From Candidatus Electrothrix scaldis (GTDB taxonomy: Bacteria > Desulfobacterota > Desulfobulbia > Desulfobulbales > Desulfobulbaceae): a stretch of DNA of 64,000 bases. The notes below the pieces were generated by a model. That model was not told the origin of the DNA. It made no database searches and saw only the letters and a program-made list of their open reading frames with translations. Below, one piece after another: positions 44,498 to 53,785 of this stretch. Location: the NCBI GenBank assembly GCA_033584155.1, contig CP138355.1:1382501-1446500 (forward strand), written 5' to 3'. A program made the translations under genes and the position numbers. Every line of letters begins with the position of its first letter. The first letter of the stretch is position 1.

Positions 44498-44534
44498 GAG
44501 GGGCTGGGGAGTTTCTTTCTGTGTCTGCACGGTG

Positions 44535-45071
44535 TTATTCATCTAGTTCTTCACGGCAGGCTGTGCTGATTCTGCTCTGGTTTCTTCCGCAATACTTGGC
44601 CTGAAATAACCTCATATCTACCAGGTTGACTAATGTTTTGGTGGAGAGTCCCGGCCTCGGCCAGAGGCTATGCCCCCCGATACTGATCGTCACCACAGAG
44701 GCTGTATCAGAATACTCATGGGGGATAGCTAAGGAACGCACCTCTGCAAGCATTCGGTCGGCGATCACGAGCGCACCGTGGGCATCGGTGTAGGGGAGGA
44801 GAATGGCGAACCTTTCCCCTTCATACCGGGCTGCCAAGTCTGTTGGGCGGCGGAGTGTTGAGTGAAGGCATCGGCCTACCCGCCTGAGGCAGACATCAGC
44901 AGCAGGGCTGTCGTAGTGCGCATGAAAATCTATAAACTGATCAATATCGCAAAAAAGAAGTGAGAGTGGATTCTCTGTTTTTTGCGCATTCATCCAAGCC
45001 CTCTTGAGCTGCTTGTCAAAATATCGTCTATTGGCGATGCCTATGAGGCTATCTTGGTACTCCGGTTTCAC
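44535..45071 (-). CDS. GGDEF-domain protein with degenerate active site
   Basis: The 178-residue protein is a lone GGDEF domain: DSLIGIANRRYFDKQL near the start, LLFCDIDQF near residue 38, RMLAEVRSLAIP near 127 and TISIGGHS near 150. The signature motif reads EGERF instead of GG(D/E)EF, which should abolish or cripple diguanylate cyclase activity. The inhibitory-site RxxD (RPTD) is kept five residues earlier, so it may still bind cyclic di-GMP as a receptor. The GTG start with a GAGGG site lies eight bases after the HET-C-like stop, so the two are cotranscribed. Confidence 0.87.
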   Translation of the reverse strand: MKPEYQDSLIGIANRRYFDKQLKRAWMNAQKTENPLSLLFCDIDQFIDFHAHYDSPAADVCLRRVGRCLHSTLRRPTDLAARYEGERFAILLPYTDAHGALVIADRMLAEVRSLAIPHEYSDTASVVTISIGGHSLWPRPGLSTKTLVNLVDMRLFQAKYCGRNQSRISTACREELDE

Positions 45072-45078
45072 GTGGCCC

Positions 45079-46881
45079 TCAATTACTCATGTCAAAGCCT
45101 AAAATGCTCTGGTTATTCTTCGGGTTCTGCAAAGCATACCAGAACCATTTTACATTTAAGGAACTGATGGCTTTTCGCAGGCTTTTTACCGCATCACCTT
45201 GCTCAATGTGAAATTGCGGGTGGACATAGCGGCGTTTGAGTAGCGGTTCCAATTCGCTGAAGCTTGCTCCCTGAAAATATTTCACCAGGACCTCTGTTGA
45301 GGCCTCTGCTGCCAAGGCGCAGGAGAGTTTATAGGATAATTTGACTGCATCGTTGGTTTTGTCCTGATCTTTGGCTAATAGGGCGTGATGGGGGAGGATC
45401 ATACTGCCGCTTTCTTCTGCCTCTGTGATTTCTTTGCGCAGATAGTTTTCAATGGTGTGTTGATGAAAGAGGAGTTCGCCTGCCTTGCGATACTCCCGAA
45501 GCGTTTCCTCATTATGCAGTGTTACATCCTTGAGGAGGAGATAGGCATCAACGAACTGATCCTGTCCCTGGAGGATATCTTTGACAAGCGGGTCAACCAG
45601 ATAATTCATGAAAAAGTGGGAAATTCCCGCCTGTATTTGGTCTATCTGTCGGGAGAAATCAAGGTAGAGCTCTATGGGGCCTCTGACTTTCTGGATGATA
45701 TCAAGATCTGAAAAGGTGTTAAAGAGAATGTGGAGCAGCCTGTCTTCTTTTTCCTTTTTTCCGTCCTTTTTATTTTCCTGAGTATGTGTTTCCTCATCGT
45801 GACTGTGGATGTTATCAATAGCCAGATGAAGCAGAGTGTGGACGGTGTCAATGGGATCAAAACGTCCTGTCACCACTGGGGTCGCTTTGCCCGTGCGTTG
45901 ACCCGCTGACGGTTCCTTATGGAGCACAAAGGCGTTAAAGGTACCAACGTCTGTTTTATGGGCCAGATAATGAATCCTCTTGTTCCAGTAAGTATCCAGA
46001 AGTTTCTCTTCTGCCAGGCAGATGAGAAGCAGGTCAGAGTAATTACTGTGGGCATAAAAATCCTGAAGGGTGTGCAGACCATGTCCTAACAGTTTTAATG
46101 CCTGATAGTTGGTAAGGCGATTTTGCTGGGTGCTGCTTGGGTCTGCATCCTGGGTTGCATCAAAAGCCTTTTTTAGCCAATCTTGCTTGGTGTACTTCAG
46201 GGCTTCCTGGACTGTGGAGGTCATGAAATCCCGATTTTTATACCCTGCGAATTCCGACGCTTCCCGGTTATCTAGTACCTGTTCATTTCCTTGTATAATA
46301 TACTGGTCCGTTACATCAAAATGGTCTAAGGGAAAATAGACGCCGATTTCTTCCGCTGTACCGGTGGTTACGCCGGGGGCGCTCGGCTCCTCCAAGGAGA
46401 GGAAATCCTCCATTTCTCCCATGTCCTTGCTGAATTTCCAGGCATCTTTTGTGGAGGACCATTCGTCATCCCATAGAGCAGCTATGAGATTTTCCCATCT
46501 TTTGCTGAAATCGGGCCGAGTATGAAAAATGGACGGGAGAACATAACTACCGTCTTTTCTGTTTTGATAATAGTCGCGTTTTTTATCTTCTCTGGTACGC
46601 TCCATTCGTTCCAGCTCTTTTCGGCCTATACATCTTCTCAGCCGGTTGAACTGAACAGGTCCAGGGGAATTGGGATCGTTATCGCTCTCTAAGTCCTGCG
46701 TCCTTTCCGGGATAAAAGAAAAAAACGCGTTGGTCTGATTGATGTCTGTCAGCCAATTGCCCATCCAGAGCGGATAAAATATTTTTTGGTATTCCGAGTT
46801 GTTTTTTAAGTCCTCGGAGAGGAGGTCATAGCAACGTTTGAAAGCACAGTATGAAATGGCTCTGTGTTTATCAATATTCAT
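45079..46881 (-). CDS. HET-C-like (heterokaryon-incompatibility C family) protein
   Basis: The 600-residue soluble protein has features of the HET-C/zinc-dependent phospholipase-like fold: PLWMGNWLTDINQ near residue 37 and ALKLLGHGLHTLQDFYAHSN near 263, with the H-x3-Q-D-x3-H pattern typical of metal binding. Further histidines follow in THLHLAIDNIHSHDEE-like VHTLLHLAIDNIHSHDE near 357. No signal peptide or membrane helix is evident. In fungi HET-C controls non-self recognition. Bacterial members are little studied, and a lipase or effector role is only inferred. The ribosome binding site AAGGAG precedes the ATG. It lies downstream of the restriction-modification genes on the same strand. Confidence 0.72.
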   Translation of the reverse strand: MNIDKHRAISYCAFKRCYDLLSEDLKNNSEYQKIFYPLWMGNWLTDINQTNAFFSFIPERTQDLESDNDPNSPGPVQFNRLRRCIGRKELERMERTREDKKRDYYQNRKDGSYVLPSIFHTRPDFSKRWENLIAALWDDEWSSTKDAWKFSKDMGEMEDFLSLEEPSAPGVTTGTAEEIGVYFPLDHFDVTDQYIIQGNEQVLDNREASEFAGYKNRDFMTSTVQEALKYTKQDWLKKAFDATQDADPSSTQQNRLTNYQALKLLGHGLHTLQDFYAHSNYSDLLLICLAEEKLLDTYWNKRIHYLAHKTDVGTFNAFVLHKEPSAGQRTGKATPVVTGRFDPIDTVHTLLHLAIDNIHSHDEETHTQENKKDGKKEKEDRLLHILFNTFSDLDIIQKVRGPIELYLDFSRQIDQIQAGISHFFMNYLVDPLVKDILQGQDQFVDAYLLLKDVTLHNEETLREYRKAGELLFHQHTIENYLRKEITEAEESGSMILPHHALLAKDQDKTNDAVKLSYKLSCALAAEASTEVLVKYFQGASFSELEPLLKRRYVHPQFHIEQGDAVKSLRKAISSLNVKWFWYALQNPKNNQSILGFDMSN

Positions 46882-46962
46882 AATGACGAGCTCCTTGTTC
46901 TCATGGCCTTACGGACACAACCGTTCTCTAAGAAAGAGAGTTTTTTTGTTTGAAGAGTCGTG

Positions 46963-47697
46963 TTACTCCATTCGTGCTGCTTCAGCTGCAACATGACCTG
47001 CTAACGAACTGACAAAGGCTTTGATGCCTGTTAGTGGTGAGAGTTCGGAAAACGAGCCGGAACCGGCACGAGGGCTAATAATAAGAGCGGCTTTTGTATA
47101 CAGCTGCTCTTTCATCAGCTTTTGGCATAATAAGTCGTATCGTTGGATGTACGAAGTGTTTGAAAATTCCTGGAAGAGAGGAAAATGTGGTGAGGTATCG
47201 CGAATCGGAGAACGCGATTTTTGGGCATCTTCAACCAGCATCAACCAGCCGACAAAAGGGCGAGATTGGTTGCCAAAAGCTCCTTCTCTATATGCTGTCC
47301 AGAAGTCGTGCGCAGTGCCTATAGCCTCTTCAGCTCTATTATTGAAGTTGTTGCCAAAAGATGGGCCAGCTTGGCTCTTTAATTCAATGGCTGCTATTAA
47401 TTCGCCTCGGTGCGTCACTAATAAATCCCAAAGCTTTGTTGGACGGAAGAAACCCGGTAGTGTCAGAGCAGAGCGCCGTTGGTGGATTTTAATATTATTC
47501 AGGCCGTTTTCCTGGATAATGTTGATGAACAGGTCGATAAAACCGTCCATATTTTTTCCTGCTGTTACACCTGCCCGTTCTCCTTGATCCAATTTGCCGG
47601 ATTTTTTTTGCTGTGTTCGAGCAGCAGAGCGACTTGCCCAGAAAATTTGCACTGCTCTTTCTGTTTTTGTCTTGTAATCTGAAAGGGTAAGGGGCAT
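46963..47697 (-). CDS. type II restriction endonuclease, PaeR7I/XhoI family
   Basis: This 244-residue protein resembles R.PaeR7I. It has [12 protein letters not shown] near residue 19, [20 protein letters not shown] near 67, and a PD-(D/E)XK core: the Asp of [11 protein letters not shown], then E-x-K in [20 protein letters not shown]. It continues with [11 protein letters not shown] near 148. Family enzymes cut CTCGAG. The gene begins three bases after the methyltransferase stop, and methylase-first order protects the host on entry. Specificity is inferred from family resemblance alone. Confidence 0.87.
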   Translation of the reverse strand: MPLTLSDYKTKTERAVQIFWASRSAARTQQKKSGKLDQGERAGVTAGKNMDGFIDLFINIIQENGLNNIKIHQRRSALTLPGFFRPTKLWDLLVTHRGELIAAIELKSQAGPSFGNNFNNRAEEAIGTAHDFWTAYREGAFGNQSRPFVGWLMLVEDAQKSRSPIRDTSPHFPLFQEFSNTSYIQRYDLLCQKLMKEQLYTKAALIISPRAGSGSFSELSPLTGIKAFVSSLAGHVAAEAARME

Positions 47698-47700
47698 GAA

Positions 47701-49437
47701 CTATTCTCTGCTTTCGTTAAGAGTAATTTTGTCTTCCTCGCTTAAACCATACAGCTTAAAGGCTGCTCGGTTGCAAGCCGTAAGATCCCTTGAGGAACTG
47801 GCTATAATAAGCTCTTCGCGGATTGATGGGGAAACAGTATTCCACTGGGGAATCCTTATCCGTCGTAAATATTGGGCTTGAAAACGGAAGTAGCCACCAC
47901 GCATCTTTGTTGAGTATGTTGTAATGAATAATTTTGTAATATCGGAGAGCAATACGGCTTGAAGAGCTTGTAGCTCCCATTTGTCAGAAATAATATAATA
48001 TAAATTATGATGAGGATAGAGCTTTCCTGGTTCAAAAACAATATGAGCGCCACCTTTAATGTCAGGAATTAAAAGTTTAGGGCGATATGTGAGAGAAGGG
48101 TTGATACGATCAATAGTTCTATACCAGTTTGCCGGAGATTTTTTGGCACAATGTCGGTTGGCTATAGTTGTTTTATGCTGGTATAGATATTTTTTTAATT
48201 TTGGATAGGTATTGAGATTGACCAGTGTGCCGGTGCTGTCAAACGGGTTTATGATGCCATCACCTTGCCAGATGACCTGGCCGGTTTTAATATCCTTTGT
48301 TCTTGCCAGAGGGAGCTTACGATTTTTTTCTACATCAAGTGTGTCATACTTTCCTATAAAAATTTTGTCCGCACCTGTTGCTACACCGATGCCTATCTTA
48401 CAGCCTGTTTCTTCAATTGTCGGGAAACTGAGCTCCAGGCGGCGTAATAACGAGAGCATTTTATCTGTTGGGTCAAGTAACCACGGAGCATCGTTATGAA
48501 GAACATTGTGTAGTTCCTGGATCACTGAATCCTTGGGTAGGGCTGGAGCAAGGAGTTCGGCAGCCAAAGTAGATAAAGAATTTTTTTCTATTTTGGGTTT
48601 TCGGAGGATTCTTGTTGGGCCATTTCGTTGTTTGTTAATTATCGTTATAGCCGGATAGGTGCTGACATCGGATAAAAAGGCATTTGTTCCAACCATGTCT
48701 ATATATATTTTCAAATGATAGTTGCCGGATATTTTTTTTCGTAATGGGCCACCGTATTTGTTCTTCATCCAGCGATCTGCACAGATAAATCCCAGTACAC
48801 CGGAATCCTCTAACAAAGACAATGCCTTTTCGAAAAAAGGAACATAGAGGTCTGCACGATCATACATCGTTTGAAAGCGGCTTCTGTATTCCCTGAGAAG
48901 AGGGGAGGGAATGAGCTCCTGTCTCACATAAGGAGGATTCCCTATAACGAAATTAACTTGCTGGTCCAGAGGGGTGAGGAGGAAATCTCCTTGCAATAGC
49001 CAGGTGTTAGCAAGTTTGGCGGCTCGGTTATGAGATATCCCGTGGCTCGTTAGTTTCGTTATTACAGTTTCTTTTGTTGTTATGAAGCTTTGCCGATGCA
49101 GCTCTATAGCAATGAGAGAATGTTGCAACTCTTTATAGTCGTGTGATGTTGAATGGTCCTTCCATGAGGCAAGGAGACGGTCAAGTAATGGGAGAAGAAA
49201 ATCTCCGTTTCCGAAAGAAGGTTCCAGAATTCGTTTTTTAAAAAGAGGTTGATCTTCGGTGAAACCGATCAGGTCAAGTATGAAATTGGCAACTTCAGCC
49301 CGAGTATATACGGCTCCGCGAACTTCGCGGTTATTGGTTTGAGCCAGTTCTTCAAGGGCTTTTTGGGCTTCTTGAGTGACTGGCGGAACTCCAGAGTGGG
49401 TAAGTTCAAATAACGTTGTTTGGACTAAGCTGGACAT
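47701..49437 (-). CDS. type II N6-adenine DNA methyltransferase, PaeR7I-type
   Basis: The 578-residue protein is a gamma-type adenine methyltransferase. SAM-binding motif I lies in [20 protein letters not shown] near residue 69, and the catalytic NPPY in [11 protein letters not shown] near 165. A C-terminal target-recognition region contains [14 protein letters not shown] near 350 and [14 protein letters not shown] near 465. It should methylate the recognition site of the adjacent endonuclease. The start lacks a clear ribosome binding site. It follows the O-antigen ligase-like gene by 37 bases. Confidence 0.9.
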   Translation of the reverse strand: MSSLVQTTLFELTHSGVPPVTQEAQKALEELAQTNNREVRGAVYTRAEVANFILDLIGFTEDQPLFKKRILEPSFGNGDFLLPLLDRLLASWKDHSTSHDYKELQHSLIAIELHRQSFITTKETVITKLTSHGISHNRAAKLANTWLLQGDFLLTPLDQQVNFVIGNPPYVRQELIPSPLLREYRSRFQTMYDRADLYVPFFEKALSLLEDSGVLGFICADRWMKNKYGGPLRKKISGNYHLKIYIDMVGTNAFLSDVSTYPAITIINKQRNGPTRILRKPKIEKNSLSTLAAELLAPALPKDSVIQELHNVLHNDAPWLLDPTDKMLSLLRRLELSFPTIEETGCKIGIGVATGADKIFIGKYDTLDVEKNRKLPLARTKDIKTGQVIWQGDGIINPFDSTGTLVNLNTYPKLKKYLYQHKTTIANRHCAKKSPANWYRTIDRINPSLTYRPKLLIPDIKGGAHIVFEPGKLYPHHNLYYIISDKWELQALQAVLLSDITKLFITTYSTKMRGGYFRFQAQYLRRIRIPQWNTVSPSIREELIIASSSRDLTACNRAAFKLYGLSEEDKITLNESRE

Positions 49438-49474
49438 ATGTTGAGTTTGTTAGAGATACTTGTTTATCTTCTAG

Positions 49475-50854
49475 TTATTCATTTGTTGTTAAAGGCTTCC
49501 TTGGTGCAGTGCGTCTAATGTGAGTTTCTTGAATATCGGGATCCCTGTTCTGCTCCGCCGGAAGGAATTCGATCAATCCTCGTACGATAGCCAGGAGCCA
49601 CCAATATTGGCGGAAATTCATAATATCCGTGGACATTGCCTCTATGGTAACAGCAGAAAATATTCCTGCAAGGGCTGGGCCTAAGAGTACCATGCGAGGA
49701 TTATGAGAAGGAGTGTGCAATATTTTTACGATAAGATACCCGATGCAGAGCCATAAGCCGAGTATTTCCAGCAGCCCTATGAGCCCGAGTTCCGCCAAGG
49801 TCCCGAAATATGTCGAATGAGGATCCCACCTTGGGAAGTTGGGAGGATGCAGCCCCTGTTGTTGCAGCTTTGCTATAAAGTTATTGTAGTTTCCAGGCCC
49901 AATCCCCCAGCCCTTGCTTTGCATGAGAGCAATGAGGCTTGAATGTTTGTTGTGGAAATAATTTGTCAGATAGAGAGCATAAGGTTTGTCCAGAATGGGA
50001 AAGATGTAAAGCGGCTCGTTAGAGATATAACTGAGGCGTCGAAGCGGTGCTGTCTTTTCCTCGTTCATGGGCGTGAGAATGAAATGCGTTCCCAGGATAT
50101 GGATGAGGGCGCAGAGTATGACAAAGAGAATAAGGAGTTTTTTGCTATTCCAGGTCGTCTGCTTTTTTTTGTTTGCGTGGAAATGGTGGGTAACCGCGAT
50201 ACCTGCGAACAGGCAGACCACAGTTTTTGAAAATGTGAGGAAGAATCCTCCTGCTAAGATCAGCAGGATGCCGATTGCAGAGAATGTTTTTTGTTTTTTC
50301 AGTGTGAGCAAAGAAGAAATATGCAAAATGAGTCCAATACTCAGGAAGCTTGCCAACATATTGGGAGTGGCAGTAAATGCGCAGGCCTGAGCAATCTCTC
50401 CTAAATATGGGTACGGGCGGGTGAGGACTAATGGTGTGCGAATATCCAGCAGGGTATAGAGGAGCCAGCCGATAATTCCAAGACTCGCAGCGATGGTTGC
50501 CGAAAGAACCATCACTTTGTGAAACTGGACAAGGAGCGACCTGTTTGTTGCTAATCGTATTAGAAAGTACAGGAGAACGAGATATACGGTCCCGATAAGC
50601 TCAATGATATTTAGATGAATGGTTCTGTTGTGAAGGTAGGGGATGATATTAACAAGAGGCCAAAGCAGCACAAGGATGTCGAGTTCTTTCCACGCATCCT
50701 TGGAAAGGAGTCTTTTGATATTTCGGGAAGCACTGAGAAGAAAGGGAAGGAAGATGAGTTCGGCAAGCTGGAGTTTGTATCCAAGTTGAGGGATATACCA
50801 TAACCTTTGAAAAGGTATGGTGAGAAGATGGGCCTGCCAGAGTTTATTTTTCAT
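49475..50854 (-). CDS. O-antigen ligase/polymerase (WaaL/Wzy) family membrane protein
   Basis: The 459-residue protein has about ten to twelve membrane helices and the Wzy_C signature region. A large periplasmic loop (about 290-350) contains SLIALMQSKGWGIGPGNYNNF and FPRWDPHSTYFGTLAELGLIG, with the conserved glycines and His of O-antigen ligases. It would join or polymerise surface polysaccharide on the periplasmic face. No glycosyltransferase or LPS genes lie nearby, so its substrate is unknown. AGGAAA precedes the ATG. Confidence 0.85.
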   Translation of the reverse strand: MKNKLWQAHLLTIPFQRLWYIPQLGYKLQLAELIFLPFLLSASRNIKRLLSKDAWKELDILVLLWPLVNIIPYLHNRTIHLNIIELIGTVYLVLLYFLIRLATNRSLLVQFHKVMVLSATIAASLGIIGWLLYTLLDIRTPLVLTRPYPYLGEIAQACAFTATPNMLASFLSIGLILHISSLLTLKKQKTFSAIGILLILAGGFFLTFSKTVVCLFAGIAVTHHFHANKKKQTTWNSKKLLILFVILCALIHILGTHFILTPMNEEKTAPLRRLSYISNEPLYIFPILDKPYALYLTNYFHNKHSSLIALMQSKGWGIGPGNYNNFIAKLQQQGLHPPNFPRWDPHSTYFGTLAELGLIGLLEILGLWLCIGYLIVKILHTPSHNPRMVLLGPALAGIFSAVTIEAMSTDIMNFRQYWWLLAIVRGLIEFLPAEQNRDPDIQETHIRRTAPRKPLTTNE

Positions 50855-51279
50855 GCTTTTCCTGCGAGAAAAAAAATCGACACCGTAATTTTACTACTCC
50901 AGCCCAGAAAGAACAAGAGTAAGGGAACTGGTGCGTGGTACATAGCGGCATCTCCTGAATCTGGTAGGGAAGATAATACTCTGTAATCATAGCATAGAGA
51001 GGATAGAGCGGCGAACTTTTTTGTTCTGTTGCTCTTGATAAGAGGGAAGTCAGTGCAGTCTCCTTTCCCAAGAGATAATATTTGACATCCATTGGATACG
51101 CTGTAAAATTCTTCGATCGTTTATGCTCTGCAATTGATCAATACTGTGGGCTCGTTGCCTTTCTCTGTTAATGTGCCTGGGGTTATAGCAAATTTTGTCT
51201 ATTGATGGAGCAACGAATATATATGGGCACGGTAAGTTTTTTTGAGGAAGTGTAAGAGAGGGGCTCCTGAAGGGCAATT
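50855..51279. other. intergenic region between divergent genes
   Basis: About 425 bases separate the O-antigen ligase-like gene (minus) from the PH-like gene (plus). An 82-codon frame on the minus strand (51092-50844) overlaps the ligase start but has no ribosome binding site and an unremarkable composition, so I do not call it. No RNA gene or repeat is visible. Confidence 0.45.
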
Positions 51280-51715
51280 ATGAAAGTGGCTGATACTGAC
51301 TCGAAACTGGGTCGCAAGTTGGAAACATGGGTTGTCAGAGAAAAAAAAGAAGAAGCAATCCCCAAGCTAAAGAGAAAACTGGAGAACTGGCTCACTGAGG
51401 AAGAAAGAAAAGAGCAGTTCTATGTTGTTGAAGAGAAAAAAAGGCTGAGCCGTAAGGTCTTGATGGCGACGAACAAGCGCTTAGTACTTTTTGATAATAA
51501 TATTTTTGGAATGCTCAAACTCCCCATTCGCTCATTTCAAAACGCAGTTCGGAGAATTTCACCAAATCTGACTAAAAAATCCTAATTTCGATGTCGGAGA
51601 CGGTGAAATTCGTTTATGTGGCAATAAATTTTTCGCCCGTCAACATGTGGAGCAAAAAAACTATCTGGAATTGATTTTGCGCAAAAAAATAAACCACGCA
51701 AGTACAGAAAGTTAA
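51280..51715 (+). pseudogene. bacterial PH-like domain gene with a frameshift in an A6 tract
   Basis: The first frame gives 101 residues: a charged helical N-terminus with a repeated LxRKLExW motif (LGRKLETW, LKRKLENW), then a PH-like core (LSRKVLMATNKRLVLFDNN, PIRSFQNAVRRISPNLTKK) that stops at 51585. Removing one A from the run at 51574-51579 keeps the frame open to 51715. It then adds PNFDVGDGEIRLCGNKFFAR and a helix (NYLELILRKK), the missing strands and terminal helix of a PH domain. The gene is therefore broken, or expressed by slippage at the A-run. The IS1380 element is inserted 17 bases after its end. Confidence 0.7.
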
Positions 51716-51750
51716 AATTCAACAAACTACAACCTAAATCCTGCAATTAG

Positions 51751-51779
51751 TTGAAAGGGTATCGTAAAAATAGTATAAT
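51751..51779 (+). promoter_or_regulatory. transposase promoter inside the IS left end
   Basis: TTGAAA (51751-51756) and TATAAT (51774-51779) are separated by 17 bases. A start site near 51786 rules out the upstream in-frame TTG as translation start of the transposase. Confidence 0.75.
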
Positions 51780-51828
51780 CCTCAATATGTTAAAGGTAAA
51801 ATTACTACAGAAGAGGGTCACTATTTTT

Positions 51829-53175
51829 ATGAAGTCTAAACAGAATAAACGATCTGCCCGAGTCTCGCCCAAAAAAATACAAATTAATAAAGGAGCAAAA
51901 GGGGTTACAGCACAGGCAGGCTTGATTCCTGCCGTAAAGTTCCTGCAAAAACATAATGTTGGCCAGCTTATCCAGGAAACTTTAGAACATCAACGCGGAG
52001 CCACCGCCACTTATGATGCAGTTGATATAATATTTCTCCCTTTGATAGCTATTATCGGCGGAGCTCGTTCTATCAGCAATATTGCAACAGTCTGGGCAGA
52101 TAGCGTACTTTGCCGGATAGCAGGATGGCGGTTAATCCCGGACGAAACAACCTTTGGCCGCCTTTTTCGAACATTCAGCTATCGTCATATCAATAACCTG
52201 GAAGTTCTTAATCATCGGTTGCGTGCTCGCATGTGGCGTAAGGGATTGCGATCCGGGAAAAGTAAAGTCGGTGCAGCCCACTGTCTGGTTGTTGATGTGG
52301 ATTCCACAGAAAAGACGGTATACGGTTCTCAGCAAGGAGCGGCCAAAGGGTTTAATCCACATAAACGCGGTGCAAAATCGTATCATCCTCTGCTTGCATT
52401 TTGCGCTGAAAGCAAAGAGATATTGCAAGGGTGGCTTCGATGCGGCAATGCCTATACAAGTAATGGTATTGTCGAGTTTACCAAGCAACTTCTGGCACAC
52501 CTTCCCAATGGAACCCGGATTTTGTTCAGGGGCGACAGCGGTTTTTTTGTTGGTGCCCTGCTTGATCTTTTGGATCAGTATGGTCATAGTTACCTGATCA
52601 AGGTTAAGCTCAAGGGGCTGGTCACCCTTCTGTCCAAACAATCCTGGGAGCCGGTCCCCGGGCAGGCCGGTTGGGAACAATGTATCTTTTTTCATAAATG
52701 TACGACCTGGTCTTCGACCCGACTCTTTGTTGCGGTCCGCAGAGAGAAACCGGCTGACCCGGCAAAACCAGCGACCCTGTTTGAGATGAAGGAGTTCGAT
52801 TACTTCTGTTATGTGGTCAGTGAGATTGCTGATCCATGGCAGGTCCACAAACGATACGGCCAACGAGCAACTTGTGAAACCTGGATTGAGGAAGCAAAAA
52901 ACCAGACTGCGTTGGTACATATCAAGACAGAAGATTTCTGGGCAAATAGTGTGTTGTTTCAAACTGCTATTCTGGCATACAACACGATACGATGGATGGC
53001 TTTATTGAGCGGTAATGCTGTATTACGTCGCTGGGAGCCAGGTACAATTCGTACATTTCTCGTTCGGGTGGCTGGGAAGTATACTACTGGTGGACGGCAG
53101 CAAAAGCTATTTGTTCCCGAACGAATGCTGTATTCCACTCAGTGGGATGACTGGGTGGCGGTGGGGCTGTACTGA
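51829..53175 (+). CDS. IS1380-family DDE transposase
   Basis: I start at the ATG at 51829, since the promoter at 51751-51779 makes the in-frame TTG further upstream untranslatable. The ATG at 51787 is also possible. The 448-residue protein has the family motifs VVDVDSTEKTVYGSQQGAAK (first Asp), a NPHKRGAKSYHPLLAF block, ILFRGDSGFF (second Asp) and CETWIEEAKN (Glu). Frame and length are intact, so the element should be mobile. Host-adapted regulation is not visible. Confidence 0.93.
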   Translation: MKSKQNKRSARVSPKKIQINKGAKGVTAQAGLIPAVKFLQKHNVGQLIQETLEHQRGATATYDAVDIIFLPLIAIIGGARSISNIATVWADSVLCRIAGWRLIPDETTFGRLFRTFSYRHINNLEVLNHRLRARMWRKGLRSGKSKVGAAHCLVVDVDSTEKTVYGSQQGAAKGFNPHKRGAKSYHPLLAFCAESKEILQGWLRCGNAYTSNGIVEFTKQLLAHLPNGTRILFRGDSGFFVGALLDLLDQYGHSYLIKVKLKGLVTLLSKQSWEPVPGQAGWEQCIFFHKCTTWSSTRLFVAVRREKPADPAKPATLFEMKEFDYFCYVVSEIADPWQVHKRYGQRATCETWIEEAKNQTALVHIKTEDFWANSVLFQTAILAYNTIRWMALLSGNAVLRRWEPGTIRTFLVRVAGKYTTGGRQQKLFVPERMLYSTQWDDWVAVGLY

Positions 53176-53420
53176 CCAGCACTACTACCTCTTTTTTTGA
53201 AATATTTTTTTCCATCAACAGGATTAGTGCGTCTTGTGGGGCAAAATATTCTACTTGATCAGCCTTAAAGAGGCATCTGCTTATCTGGAAACAGCACTTT
53301 TCGGTGTTTTTTACTATCAACTGATAACTATTTTCAGAATTTTTGGTTTTCTACAACACCAAATGGTTAGTCATTTGAGCCAAAAAGATCAATTGCAGGA
53401 TTTAGGTACAAAAAAAATAA

Positions 53421-53702
53421 GCGAATGGGGAGCTCAAAGATAGCAGTGATAAGATATGGACTCAATTCATCTCTGTGCATCTTACAGAAGGAGTTTTGAC
53501 CTCGTCATTAGAGCTCAATTTTTTTCGCTATTACGATGCACCGAATCATAAAGATTCGGTTAACTGGGTGCTGTCTGCACTGGATAAAGAAAAAGCGAGA
53601 GAATGTTATACTTATCTGAAAGGGAAAGAGATGTCTTTGATTGAGCTTCGGCGTAAGCCAGCTCCTGTGGCTTCGGTGGCATCGGCAGCAATGAAAAAAT
53701 AG
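53421..53702 (+). pseudogene. C-terminal piece of a PH-like gene next to the IS
   Basis: From just after an in-frame TAA (53418-53420) the frame reads ELKDSSDKIWTQFISVHLTE and then LELNFFRYYDAPNHKDSVNW, ending in ARECYTYLKGKEMSLIELRR at a stop at 53702. A start at the GTG 53475 would give 75 residues, but the homologous-looking part begins upstream. The pattern of strands followed by a W...L.K.KA.E.Y.YL helix resembles the tail of bacterial PH-like domains, as in the frameshifted gene left of the IS. It is probably a remnant of a tandem paralog or of one larger gene broken up here. Confidence 0.5.
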
Positions 53703-53785
53703 CTTTGTTCTGTGAACAAAATGAGCAGAAGAGAATGGATACAGTGACTCTGTTCGATTAACTCTATGTACGTACGGGAAAAAGA

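Larger units (their letters stand above)
51733..53406. mobile_element. IS1380-family insertion sequence, complete
   Basis: The element is 1674 bp. Perfect 16-bp terminal inverted repeats are at 51733-51748 (CCTAAATCCTGCAATT) and 53391-53406 (AATTGCAGGATTTAGG). The five bases TACAA occur on both sides (51728-51732 and 53407-53411) as the target duplication. One transposase gene with its own promoter fills the element. About 215 non-coding bases lie between its stop and the right repeat. Intact ends and gene suggest recent insertion. Confidence 0.93.

Noticed and set aside
50844-51092. An 82-codon minus-strand frame upstream of the O-antigen ligase-like gene
   Set aside because: It has no ribosome binding site, no recognisable motif, and overlaps the ligase start. 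Composition is like non-coding DNA.
52132-52962. A 276-codon minus-strand frame in the IS1380 element
   Set aside because: It is antisense to the transposase with intact DDE motifs. The element needs only the plus-strand gene.
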